Positions 1-11,325 of a stretch of 64,000 nt of DNA are shown one piece after another. The notes under the pieces are model-generated. The model was not told the DNA's origin and made no database searches. It worked only from the letters and a program-made list of their open reading frames with translations. The stretch comes from Metaphire vulgaris (lineage: Eukaryota > Annelida > Clitellata > Crassiclitellata > Megascolecidae). Location of the stretch: NCBI GenBank assembly GCA_018105865.1, contig CM030868.1, forward strand, positions 5,601,428 to 5,665,427. Reading direction: 5' to 3'. Numbering within the stretch: position 1 is the first letter of the stretch; each line of letters starts with the position of its first letter. The position numbers were made by a program, and so were the translations under genes.

Positions 1-215
1 AAGAGAACTTTAGTCACTACTCGAACCAACACAAAGATTGGCGATCGTTCATTGAGGACGCTAGGACCTTACTACTGGAATGCCCTCGCAGCGGAGCTAC
101 GGGACAATACCACCTCTTGAGACGTTTTCCTTTCAAGACTTAAAACATTATTCTTTGACCAATCAGCAGCAGCACATTTGTGCTAAGTGCGCCTATTAAT
201 GAACTATCTAATCTA
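1..215 (+). mobile_element. LINE 3' end fragment (CR1/L2-like)
   Basis: One frame reads KRTLVTTRTNTKIGDRS then GPYYWNALAAELRD and a stop near position 120. The G-P-x-x-W-N-x-L-x-x-x-L-R pattern is the usual C-terminal end of CR1/L2-type ORF2 proteins. The copy is cut by the window edge and has lost its reverse transcriptase. Seen: the motif; known: its place in this LINE group. Confidence 0.6.
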
Positions 216-1150
216 ATATAAACCCTGCTGTCTCCAAAATAATACTGAAACCGGCAAGAATTTTTTTTAAGGGAACTGTTAGGGGTTCCCAAGCTGAATT
301 ATCAGGATAGGGTTAAAGTCATGTTTGAGAAGCCTTATCAGTTTTGGCAATAAGTTAGCTACAGAGTTTGAGAATTTCTGCTGGATAATTATTGTACCAT
401 ATTAAGGCCACAACACTCTAGTTTATCTTGGTGATTATATGCTATCCTAACATTGTAAATTTGCTTTCATCTTCCTACTCTTGTCAGCGTTCTGTTAAGA
501 AACAGCACATTTGATATGGATCTTCTGATATGCACAATCTTGACTTTGCAATCTGTATCTGTCTCCAAAGATCCTTGGTCCAAAAATGTATGCTTACAGT
601 TTGAATAACACCAAAAACATCAAAGTATATATCGAGTCTTCACAATATCGCAGTAGTGTACGCCATATGGTGTTGGTTTAGCGTTGAAATTCACTTGTGT
701 TACACCATCACAGCCAAGTCATTATGCATTTATAAAGATTACGTTTGATTTGGCTTTTTCTACGTGTGAAGTGTCGTCTGCAGGTGAAGCGTCATATATT
801 CTCAGACATGAACATGGGTCCATCTTTTAAAAACCCAACCCATTACGATTCAGACCCAACCCAACCCAACCCATGAAAGCAATAAGGTTACCGTACTTAA
901 CCCAACCCACCATAAAGCATTTCCAATTTCTTAAGCCAGTTATTGACCGTAGAAAATTAATCAATAGTATTGGTTCTGTGCCCAACCCAACCCACCATAA
1001 ACATGGAAATGCCTACCCAACCCATGTCCAGAATTTTTCTAGAAAACTTTATAGTAATGTATGCGATGTGAAGAGGAGTTGTGTTGTTTTGGAATGTTTT
1101 TTATAGATGCCAGCAGTTAGCTGTTTTGACGGACATATAATAATGTTCTA
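216..1150. other. Intergenic; CCCAACC-rich stretch
   Basis: No gene recognised. Between about 830 and 1030 short CCCAACC blocks occur in three clusters separated by unique sequence, which looks like an old repeat rather than coding sequence or telomere. Confidence 0.4.
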
Positions 1151-1155
1151 AGGAC

Positions 1156-1440
1156 CAGGCCAGCGAGAGAAATTCCAGGCCCCTGTGCAGAATAAAATTT
1201 GTTGACGACCTTTTTTTGCTTGTTGGTCTATTTTACATCTTGAAATTAGCTGATGACCTTTTCTCAGCTTGTCAACCTTTTCACTTTTCTCTCGATGGGC
1301 CCCCCTTTTGCTCGCCCGGCCCCCTCTACTTTAGTGTTATTATTCATATTATTGTTTATACGTATTCATCATGGGCCCGCCCGCCCCCAGACCGCCGGGC
1401 CCCCTGTGCAGTTGCCCCCACTGCCCCACTCTCGGCAGCC
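1156..1440 (+). mobile_element. Degenerate MITE-like repeat rich in GGGCCCC
   Basis: Starts with GCGAGAGAAATTCC followed by GGCCCCTG, and carries the GACGACC-T-GCTTGTTGG motif at about 1203-1226. Related copies start near 42099 and 55539. Termini are eroded and no target duplication was found. Confidence 0.45.
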
Positions 1441-2579
1441 CTGCTAAGGACTGTAGGTTACAGCACATGCCAGATGCCATAATGTTCCCTAGAGCTCCTA
1501 GTAGAATATTTTTCCTGTTTATGAATGTATTTGGCATTTGATTGATTGGAAGGCAGACAGAAATGTACTGTATAGGTTCCTTCACTCTGATTAGCTGAAA
1601 CTAAGAAAGGTTTAACTGCAACTGCCATATACCTACAACCCTATCTACCATTGAAGACATACATGTCTGGGCTTTGAATAGTTTTGTTATGTGAAGCGAC
1701 CGAATATTTATGTAGCACCTGTTCTGAATAATCACTCAGAATTTTGGTAGCAGTGCTTGAACATAATGAAGTGCATTATGCAAGCTGAGGAGTGCCTTTT
1801 CAGGAAGTTTTGCTTTTGTCAGGCTTTTCCCCAGTAAATTATTTTCCTCTCGGTATTCCATAGAAAATTTGTATTCAGCAGTTTATCCCTCAGTGTGTAT
1901 AACGGGAACAATCCGGAACATGAATCAACATGTTAGATTGAGCTATAAAGTAATTTATTAATTTATTATCAGGGAATAAATATTTTAAGGGTCTGAATTT
2001 GCAAAGTTTTTTTGTCATACTGTTTTAAGGCACTGTGTGATGCTGATGCTGTGTAATCAGAATTTCTATAATTAATTTACACTGTTGCATAATTGAAAAC
2101 TATTACTTTGTTCCTTCCTGCTAATAATCTTGTTTCTGCATTTAATTTGCATAGACACACGTACCTGTAATTAAAGTCGATGCATTCTGTAGTGCCTTGC
2201 TGAGCAATGTTGCATTTAAGTAACTGAAGGAATGGTATGGTATGTTCACTGATTGGGCAATGAAGTACTAACATCAGGTATTTGTGGTAAAATTAATTAT
2301 TGCAAAAGTTATATAAATTATTCTAATATAATATCTTTAATGAGCACTTGTTTCTTTAGCACGTAGTTCAATGGTATAATTTCCTTATGCTGTTTTTGCT
2401 GTTCCAATTTTTGCTAACCTTCTGTGTTTGTGGAAAGACCTTGTCTTGTTCAGTACCCACTACCCAGTATGTTTTCCAATCACATTGAAAAAAGCAGAGG
2501 CTCTTGTTCTGCGTTCTTTCTGCCTTCACCAGCATGTTTGGTGTCTTATGTCATTGCCTTCTATAACATCATCCGGGAC

Positions 2580-2581
<2 letters not shown>
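1441..2581. other. Intergenic, nothing recognised
   Basis: AT-rich sequence with only short open frames; no splice-flanked exon, RNA gene or element with clear ends was seen. Confidence 0.4.

Positions 2582-2659
<78 letters not shown>
2582..2659. repeat. (TA)n microsatellite
   Basis: Uninterrupted alternating TA over about 78 bp. Open frames across it are repeat artefacts. Confidence 0.95.
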
Positions 2660-2663
<4 letters not shown>

Positions 2664-2759
2664 TATTTTAAAGATACAAGATTATGGTATATATTTTTAG
2701 AAGGTGCTGATGCAATATCTTTATCTATCTTTATCTTCTTGACGACTTCTTTTAAAGAT

Positions 2760-4230
2760 ACTGTACAAGATTATATTTATATTTATATTTGTTTAAGAGC
2801 TTGCTCTACATATTGTAAGATGCATCTGCTGTGGAATTTGTTATCAGGGAGACATACTTCGCAAGTCAGATTGTTTTCTCTTGTAGTTATTATATTTATG
2901 AGTTCTGGTATATATTTGTTTATTTTAGAGCTTGTTTGCTTGTTTCAAATATTGTAAGATGCATCTGCTGTCTTTAATGAATTTGTTATCTTGAATAGAG
3001 TCTGTCAGTTCATATGCAAGTTTATTCAACAGATAGAATATATGTACATTTTGACCCTTATATTGGCAAGATTTTAGATTGTTTGCACTAATTTTCTTTG
3101 AGAACTTATACAACACTGCAGTTTGTATGTGGACTGCAAGTGTCCTCTTCACACTAGAAAAAGACAATTTATGAGTTCTGGTTTGGCTGCAAATATCAGG
3201 ATCCAGGACAGTTGGTTTAGTTCAATAATTTTGAGGATATATTTTTATTTCTTGAAGGAAGTGTGTAACATGTTTGCTTGTTTCAAATTTATGTTATATT
3301 TGGTCTTAATTGGAAAACTCTTTTTATAATTTATCCGAGTTTACTGAGATGAATAGTCCTTTAGTCCTCCTGATGAAACGTTGAGATGAATTTTAGCCCG
3401 TCCGCGATTAATCATCCTGAGATGAATCCTGAGATGAATATCCCTGAGATGAATCCATTTTACATTGAGTTACAGTTGAAATAGGGCACCGATGCCAAAC
3501 CTCGACAGTATAAAAGGTCAACCAGCAAAAAGATCAATATGTAATGGTTTTGAGCTGGTCTTGGAATATTTGGGGGCAGTCTGTCAGTTCATCAGAAGAG
3601 GATCTTATGTTTTTGGTTCATTGAGTCGTTATTCAACAGATAGAATATATGTACTTGAATTTTGACCCTTATATTGGCCAAAGTATTTTAGATAATTTTA
3701 TGCACTAATTTTATGCTGAAACTTGGACTTATTCACTACTAGTAGGATTTCACAAAACAAACAAAAAGTGTCACAGAGTCACAAAATGGAAGAAAATCTC
3801 CATTTGATTCTCTTTTCTCATTTCAGAGTGACTATTCTGTAAACATTATACAACACTGCAGTTTGTAGAATGTGGACTGCTTTGATGACGGCATGTGGGG
3901 AGGCTCTTTTGATGTCACTAAATGTTTGGATCCATCCTCTTTTTTGAAATTTCGTACTTAGAAAAAATAATTAGTGAAAACAGGCATTTACACAACCAGA
4001 AAGAACAGGGAAGATGTTTGCAGTGGGACATCTTGTAAATCTTAAAGATGATGTGAGTAGAGTTATGCTTGTGTTCTGCAAATATCAAAAGATCCAGGAC
4101 TGTTGAATCAACTTGAATGAATTGCACAATGAGTTTTAAAAAGATATCCTGTAGTAAAAGTTGGACAATTTTGTTCTTTTAATTAATTTTGAGGATATAT
4201 GCTGTTTATTTCTTGAAGGTTAAGATGATG
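2760..4230 (+). repeat. Ancient direct duplication (about 2990-3330 and 3590-4225)
   Basis: Blocks recur in the same order in both copies: TTCAACAGATAGAATATATG, TTTTGACCCTTATATTGG, ACAACACTGCAGTTTGTA, then ATTTTGAGGATATAT followed by TTATTTCTTGAAGG. The second copy is longer, with insertions between blocks. A smaller pair, ATTGTAAGATGCATCTGCTG, occurs near 2812 and 2952. No function is apparent. Confidence 0.6.
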
Positions 4231-4600
4231 TGGCTGACCTTATATTGCCTTTTCTAAGATCACTTACCATGACCTGATAGTACAGCTGTTTGCTTAGTGG
4301 AAAGCAAATTCAATGCTACACAGTTTCATTGTCAGGACGAATTCATCTCAGGAAAAATGATTCAATGAAGACAGCACAGAAATTTCATATCAATGGAAAC
4401 GATTCATCTCAGGACGTTTCATCAAACCGGAGGACTCAAATTGTTGGTCAGAAGACTGAGAAACTTGCTCAGGATCATTTTATCACCAAGCATGAACCTA
4501 AGGTCATTGAACAATGTTAACACAACATGAAATAATCCTTTATTTGTGATGAATATTCACTGAGATGAATAAATGCTAAGATGAATAGTTATCCTCATGA
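3340..4600. repeat. GAGATGAAT-rich inverted repeats around an AT-rich core
   Basis: 3340-3460 carries repeated TGAGATGAAT with TGATGAAACGT. The reverse complement (ATTCATCTCAGGACGTTTCAT) appears around 4335-4430, and forward copies return at 4550-4590. This resembles long, eroded terminal repeats of an element, but the edges are not sharp. 3457-3483 also matches the interior of the 80-bp TTAA elements described below. Confidence 0.4.
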
Positions 4601-5110
4601 TACAACTGTGCGTCATTTCTAGCAGAAGGTAATCAGTTACAGAAAAGAATCGTCCTTGCAGTATGAAAAATCTATTATTTTAGTGATGGTGCTGCAAGTC
4701 AATACAAAAATTACAAGAACTAACCTATCCTAAGAAGATGAATCGTAGCTGCAGAATGGCACTTTTTTACCACATCCCATGGGAAAAGTTCTTCCGATAC
4801 CATAGATGACAGTGAAACGTGAAGTTGCATCCGGATCACTGCAGGTTTTATTCCGTTTTGTAAGTGGTGCCTGCAGAACTTTACAGGCATCAAGTTTATA
4901 TTGGTGAGCTTGGAAAATTTGAAGTTGGCCATGAACCCCATGACAGATTTCTTAGGACTCCAAAGATTCCTGCAACAAGGAAAATTGCTTCATTCCTTGT
5001 CAGAGGTGTATAAACAGAATTTCTGGAGTGTGGCAACTCATTATGTTTCCAGCAGCAGCCATGCAACTAAACAATACAATCGTCCTGAGCTATGTTGGCA
5101 GTTTTATGAT
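4460..5110 (+). pseudogene. Decayed copy of a metazoan repeat-associated ORF
   Basis: Around 4680 one frame reads FSDGAASQYKNYKN. After stops and a frame change, AEWHFFTTSHGKSSSD follows at about 4753-4800, and another open stretch lies at 4901-5116. I recall the pair FSDGAxxQYKN ... AEWxFFATSHGKG from uncharacterised, probably transposon-derived, proteins repeated in many invertebrate genomes. Here the frame is broken several times, so this is a relic. The family link is from memory; the broken motifs are seen. Confidence 0.45.
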
Positions 5111-5119
5111 GGATAAAAT

Positions 5120-6059
5120 TGGTCAAATCATTCAGCAAAAACATGATCACTATGATCATGCATCCACATGACCCTTCAGATTAATGTTAGTATTAGTGCA
5201 TGTATTATGTTGCAATCATCTTGGATCCCCAGCAGAGGATTTAGCTGCTGTGGAAAGAAAATCAAGTTGTTCTTCAAATGTGGCTTCCATTCTCCAGCTG
5301 TGTTAATTTCAGGACTGAATTGTTTTCAAAACAAACTCAAGATCACAACATGACGATACGCAAACTGATTGTTTTCAAATCTCTTGACTCATTCCAGCCA
5401 GGTTAACAATTTAAATTACATATCAAATGGTTAGAGTAATTTGACAATTTTTGCTTCACTGTTGGTTGTGTATCCATGGCTATGTAATTATTCTTGAAAA
5501 ATTGGTATTTAAAATCTTAAAGAAAAAGTACCATCACAGATTTTGCTGCTTTGAATGTGTTCTATTTAGTGACATCTTTAATTTTAAGCTACCACCTGTC
5601 CCACATGACCATTTTTACACTCAAATCCAAGTCGCGCCTTTTGACACATTTTTAGATCCTGTAGAAACTCAGGGATTAACAGTATGGGAAATCTGTTTGC
5701 AATTAGAGAAAATATAGCTACTGATTTACTTAAAAGTTACAACTCTGAAATAAAGGAAAGGTTCCATATTGAGAGCTAAACATTGAATATCAGGAATGGA
5801 GCAATTTTTTTTCTTCCATTTTTGTGACTCTGGCCTGTTTTCCAAAAGACAAAGTCTTACTCTTGTTTTATGAAATCTACTAATAAGGGCCCTCCAAGCT
5901 TTATATTTCTGGCTGCAGTGATGGAAACTGTTGAATATCTCAAAAACTACCCAAGAGAGCAGGCTAAAATTTTACAAACTTGATGGATGTTTGAAATTTC
6001 TAATTTTTGAGATGGTCGAGCTGAACTTCCCCAAAATTGGAATTGACACGGAATGACTC

Positions 6060-6060
<1 letters not shown>
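5120..6060. other. Intergenic, nothing recognised
   Basis: Unique-looking AT-rich DNA without supported exons. Confidence 0.35.

Positions 6061-6110
<50 letters not shown>
6061..6110. repeat. (ATT)n microsatellite
   Basis: About 50 bp of uninterrupted ATT. Confidence 0.95.
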
Positions 6111-6112
<2 letters not shown>

Positions 6113-6639
6113 TTGACAATTTCTATAGCGCCGTAAACATGACATAGATCAAAATCAAAGTTGATATACCAGATGGCTGTTGGCTTTTTCTTAGAACTGT
6201 TGTGAACGTTGTTGCCAGTGGCTTACTTCATAACCTATACATTTTTTAGATTGACTACCTGTACTTCCTGAATCTGTCAGGCCATAATCAACCAGTCTCT
6301 GATCTCTCCCCCCTCTTAATGTGTTGCATGTTGCCAATACCAATATGGTTTCTAAAGCTGCTTGAGTCTTTTATGAACTTGTAAAACATTGATATTTCTT
6401 TCTACTGTAACTCTGTAGAGCAAAAACGTTGTTGTTGCGAGAGGTTTTAAAGGTGATTTCGTTGGTTTTGTTTCCACGTGTAATGTTATTCCCTTGTTAT
6501 TGCTGTCTTGGATCTGAAGACTGGAACCGAATCAACGATGCCAATCTGTCTGAATGACGTTTAAACCGATGTTTTTAGTTTTCGTGCTTCTCTTTGTTGC
6601 CATGGTTACCTAATGACCACAAGAGAACCTTTCAAAACA

Positions 6640-7135
6640 TTTGCTTTTCTGGAGCATTTTTTTTACGGTTCAAACGAAGCGGTCAACTTGTTCTTCTGCC
6701 GGCCCGACACTCATTCGGCCAACAGCCACGTCACTAAAATTCTCAGATCGGTCAATCTCATACACTGTGCCTCGTCTCTGGAATGATCTTCCGCCAGAGA
6801 TCCGAAAGAACAATAACTCTGGTTCTCTTCAGTCAATAAACCAGTCACCATTGGCCATCACTCCACAAACTTTCCAAAAACAAATTAAAGCTATTCTTTT
6901 CAAGAGATCTTATGGCTTAAATCCTTACTATAGGCCTGCATTCTATCGGCCGCAAATCTTGTTGTCATCCTCCATAAAAATACTTGCCTGCAACTGCCTA
7001 CCTGGATCTACAACCTCGACCACCACGGACTACGGATTACGGACTATGGATTTCACCCGGATTGAGCGCTCGTGAATAAGCTGGGCCAAGCTTTCAGGCA
7101 GCACTATAGAAATTTTGTATTACTTACTTACTTAT
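6640..7135 (+). mobile_element. LINE 3' end fragment with short-repeat tail
   Basis: Encodes VPRLWNDLPPEIRKN and, downstream, FQKQIKAILFKRSYG, the typical last part of CR1/L2-like ORF2. It ends with a CTATAGAAATTT tail and TTAC repeats at about 7122-7134. It is 5'-truncated, as usual for LINEs. Confidence 0.65.
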
Positions 7136-7633
7136 ATTCTTTTCGTGCATTGTTAACTGCCAGAAGACTTGGGTATTTGAGTTGTATGCATCTTTAATAT
7201 ACAGTAGATGAAAGTAACTACAATATTGCTTATAATGATTTACATTAATTGTAATGTGCTTGCTAACATTAATTGATTAGGTGCAATATAAATAGCTATT
7301 TAAATTTTAAATTAAATATTGAAAACTGTGGAAAGGTAGCACTGTTGATCTGGGTAGCAATATTGCATATATAACTTGCAGCTCTGTTCAATGCTCTCCC
7401 TACCATATGGGGGTTTGTGGCATATCAGGGGCATGATGAGAAATTGTCATTGCAGTACAGAGATAAATGCAATTTGGGGGGGGGGGATTTAAGACTTTGG
7501 GAGAGAATTGGCTTCTTCTATCTGGCCTATATGCAATACTTGCTCTATTTGTCAAAATCATTGATAAACCGAAAAATTGAGGTTTCATGTTCGGTCAACA
7601 GGTTTTCAGTTAGAATTTACTTAGGGAGATGAA

Positions 7634-7713
7634 TTAACCCCTTAACCGGCCATTTATTTGTAACTCAATGTAAAATGGACGAGTATACTTGTCACGGCCG
7701 GTTAAGGGGTTAA
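7634..7713. mobile_element. 80-bp palindromic MITE, TTAA-flanked (piggyBac-like)
   Basis: TTAA + CCCCTTAACCGGCC at the left mirrors GGCCGGTTAAGGGG + TTAA at the right. TTAA duplication with CCC...GGG termini is the piggyBac hallmark. It lies about 195 bp upstream of the receptor start codon. The same family occurs at 21584 and 26733. Confidence 0.75.
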
Positions 7714-7907
7714 CAGTGGGTGGTGATTTTCCACATATTCACAGTCAAATAGCTAATGTTGAAGATTTGTTTTGTAGGAGTATTAATTCATGCACTAAAT
7801 TGTCTGTAAATTTTGTTATAGTTGTTTTTAATGTGTCTGTTTTTGCAGAGGTGGTTCACATAGACATTGCACTTGCTGAACTTTGAAGGCAGTCATTTGT
7901 TTGCAAC

Positions 7908-8016
7908 ATGTTGCTGAGGGCAGTTGTTGTTGTTCCTGCTAAGGGTATTTTGATTCTGCTGATAATTTCAGCGGTTGCGGCTGAGGACAGGTCCGATGAG
8001 TTTGGCCCAACTGCGG
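7908..8016 (+). CDS. IL6ST-like: Receptor exon 1: signal peptide
   Basis: ATG at 7908 opens MLLRAVVVVPAKG followed by ILILLIISAVAAED. This is a basic residue, a hydrophobic run and a likely cleavage after ...SAVA or SAVAA. Donor GCGG|gtgaga leaves phase 1. I chose this ATG because it alone gives a secretory leader that joins exon 2 in phase. The 5' UTR and promoter were not identified. Confidence 0.8.
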
Positions 8017-11000
8017 GTGAGATTGCTCTGTAGTACTTTTTTGTCTATATAATTTTGCAGATGAGAAAATTTGTGTGTACAGGGTGTTGCAAAAAAACCG
8101 GACTATATTACATGCAAGCCTAAATGTGACTAGTCCGTTTTTTTTGCGCCACCCTGTGTAATCCGTGTGGCATTTCCCGCAGTAGCTGTGCTTGATGTGC
8201 AATTTTAAAAAAGGATTTGGGTCAGATTTTCACCTCAAAATTTTGAACCCCCCTGCAGTGATAGGTTGGACACCTCGGTGTATAAATTTTTCTGCCACTA
8301 ATGGGGAGTCATCATTGACCGGTGGGGTGTGTTTGACACTATCAGAGCCCCCTGGCATCGCAGGCATTTATGTTTTGGTTGTTCTGGAAACTGGAAGTTT
8401 ACTGTGTTTCTTTTAAAACAACTGGCTCCACTTCATGGCATGAAGTTGCTGGTCTTTGGTACGTATTTGTTTCACTGATTATATGCTTAGAAAAAAATTG
8501 TTGTTGCACTTATGAAGAATTGTTAGTGCATCTTCTGATTTAATAGCTCAAAAGTGCTGCCTCCTTGTTGTCTGTATATATGACACATAGATAGTTCAGA
8601 GTACCACTTATCTTCCATTTCTTGGTTGTTGCTGTTGTTGTTGTTGGCTGCAGTGGAATTCACAGTTTTCATCTTTCCAGAGATATTTTCAAGCACTTAA
8701 TAAATTTGCCTTCAAATATTATTTGTCACCTCTTTGTTATTCTCTGCAATTTTGCATTTTCCTTTTGTAGACCAAGTCATCGTTTATCTTAGATAGTGAG
8801 CCAAGAATTTAAAAGACTTAGCCTCAATTTTTTCTGACTTAATTTTTTCTGACTTAATTTTATGTTATATCGATTTTTCAGGCCCATAATTGTGCAATGC
8901 TTTTTGAGACACAATTGCCATAGAAAACATTTCTTTTACACATTGACATAAACTTGGATGAAAAAGTAGGGGCTTAACCAATTTGCCTTTCCTTTTCCCC
9001 TATAGTAGCATCTCAAACAGTGGGCGGGGGGAGCCTTGAGGCTTTTTAGAAGTTTACACATATGCTTTTACATTTGCATGCATCTTATATATTATATTAT
9101 TGTGTAGTGAAGAATATCTAATTAATGGTGTTCAATTAGATTTTTGGACCAATTTGCTGAGTGCCTGTAATAATCGCTACTCAGATTAATTTCTTAAGTA
9201 GGTGCTTAAGTTAAGATGCAGCATTTCTGCGGGAGGGGGGGCAAACTTCACAACCAGCATACCTTTTGATGCACTCCGTTTATCTGAAATAAAACAAACC
9301 TCTGTGTCCCTTAGTTCTGTGCAAACGCTGGACGCACACACAGGGTCATGTTTCGGGAAAGATTTTGAGACTGAAGCTTGCTGCCAAAGGTGGTTTTCTA
9401 AGGCTTTTAAGATACACTGTATTTGCATTCTGGTTGTGAAGCCAGATAATGAGAGCTATGCATTTATAGCGGGTCAAGTTACTGTTATGTAGGATCAGTA
9501 ATTGAATCGCTTGAATATTCAGTTTACTGTAGTTCACATGTGTCTAACCTCAGAAATGTTATTTCACATTACCTTCACTGTAGCAAAGTGACACTATTCA
9601 CCTCTTTAACCATGTTATTTCACATTACCTTCACTGTAGCAAAGTGACACTATTCACCTCTTTAACCATGACAGTAGTAGTACTTAGTGGGTCTGTAAGA
9701 TTCAGTACATTACCTCTGAAGTATGTTATATCCAATACCATTACCTTCACTGTAGCAAAGTGACACTATTCACCTCTTTAACCATGACAGTAGTAGTACT
9801 TAGTGGGTCTGTAAGATTCAGTACATTACCTCTGAAGTATTGTACGTCCACGGCTGAAGCGGGTGGGAGCGAATACAACCGACACCGACAACTATCGCCC
9901 TGTTTCCAACCTAACCTTCCTCTCCAAAGTCCTGGAGAGGTTCGTCAATACGCAAATGGTTGGATATCTAGCAGCAAACGGACTAATGCCGAAGAAACAG
10001 TCGGCATACAGACGCGGTCATTCCACTGAGTCGGCCATCCTGCGCATTTTTAATGATATTGTTGATGCCATATCGAATGATCGAGTCGCTCTCCTTTGCC
10101 TTCTGGACCTATCGGCAGCCTTCGATACTGTCGATCACGAGATTATGGTCCGACGACTAGAGCTTACTTACGGCATCAAGGGAGACACCCTCAAGTGGCT
10201 GCAAGACTACCTAACCGATCGCACGCAGTCGGTATGGTGGAACGGGGTCATGTCCTCACCACGTCCTGTTCTCAGTGGCGTGCCGCAGGGGTCTGTGCTA
10301 GGCCCGCTCCTGTTTATTCTGTATGTCGCAGACATCGGACGGATTGTCGAGGAGTGCGGGCTAGCCCCTCATGCTTACGCAGATGATGTACAGATCCTCG
10401 CCTCTTGCCCCGCCAGAGACATGGAACAACTACGTGACCGCGTCACAGCGTGCATAGCCAAAATCAAACTCTGGACCGAGGCAAATCGTCTGGCTCTCAA
10501 TCCCGCCAAGACGGAAGTTCTCTGGATTACCACCCCAAGGAAGACGCATCTAATTAGCCATGCGCCGCTCGTCATCGATCAGATCCCTATTGTCCCGTCG
10601 ACCGAGGTCCGCCTTCTCGGAGTTCTATTGACGAAGCCGCTGTCACTCCGTAACCACATCGGCATCGCCGCCGCAATTCCTTCTACCAGCTCCGGCGGAT
10701 TAGAGCGATAAGAAGACACATACCTGCGTCTGTTGCGACCCAGCTTGTGCGGGCACTGGTGCTCACGAGAATAGACTATTGTAATAGTATACTACTCGGA
10801 ACGCCAGACTACCAGCTCAATCGTCTCCAGATGGTCTTGAACGCTTCCACCCGAAAGTGATCTTTCAGACCAGGTGGTGTGAGCACGCCACTCCCCAACT
10901 TCGGGACAGACTACACTGGCTACGCATTCCGGAGCGGGTAATCTACAAGAGGTGCTGGTTCACGTTCAGAGCACTCTCACGACCCGTTCTGCCCAGACTA

Positions 11001-11293
11001 TCTATCGGTGCTTCTTAAAAAAGCCTCCATCCACAGAAGGTCGCGCCCTCAGATCTTCCAGTCGGGTCCGACTGATGGTGCCTCCTCCTCGAAAACAGCC
11101 AAACTGGGGAGCGTTCTGTTACTCAGGAACCCGGCTCTCTGGAACGCGTTACCAGACAGTGTCACCAACGCGACCAACTTGGAAACATTCGCTAAGAAAC
11201 TAAAAACGCACTTGTTCGGACACTCTTTTAATTCAATGTAAAGCACTCTTGACTCTAGCCCGCTAGGACAATAGCGCTATATAAATTAGCCTA

Positions 11294-11325
<32 letters not shown>

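Noticed and set aside
841..1027. Telomere-like or satellite CCCAACC array
   Set aside because: Units are irregular, few and spread among unique sequence.
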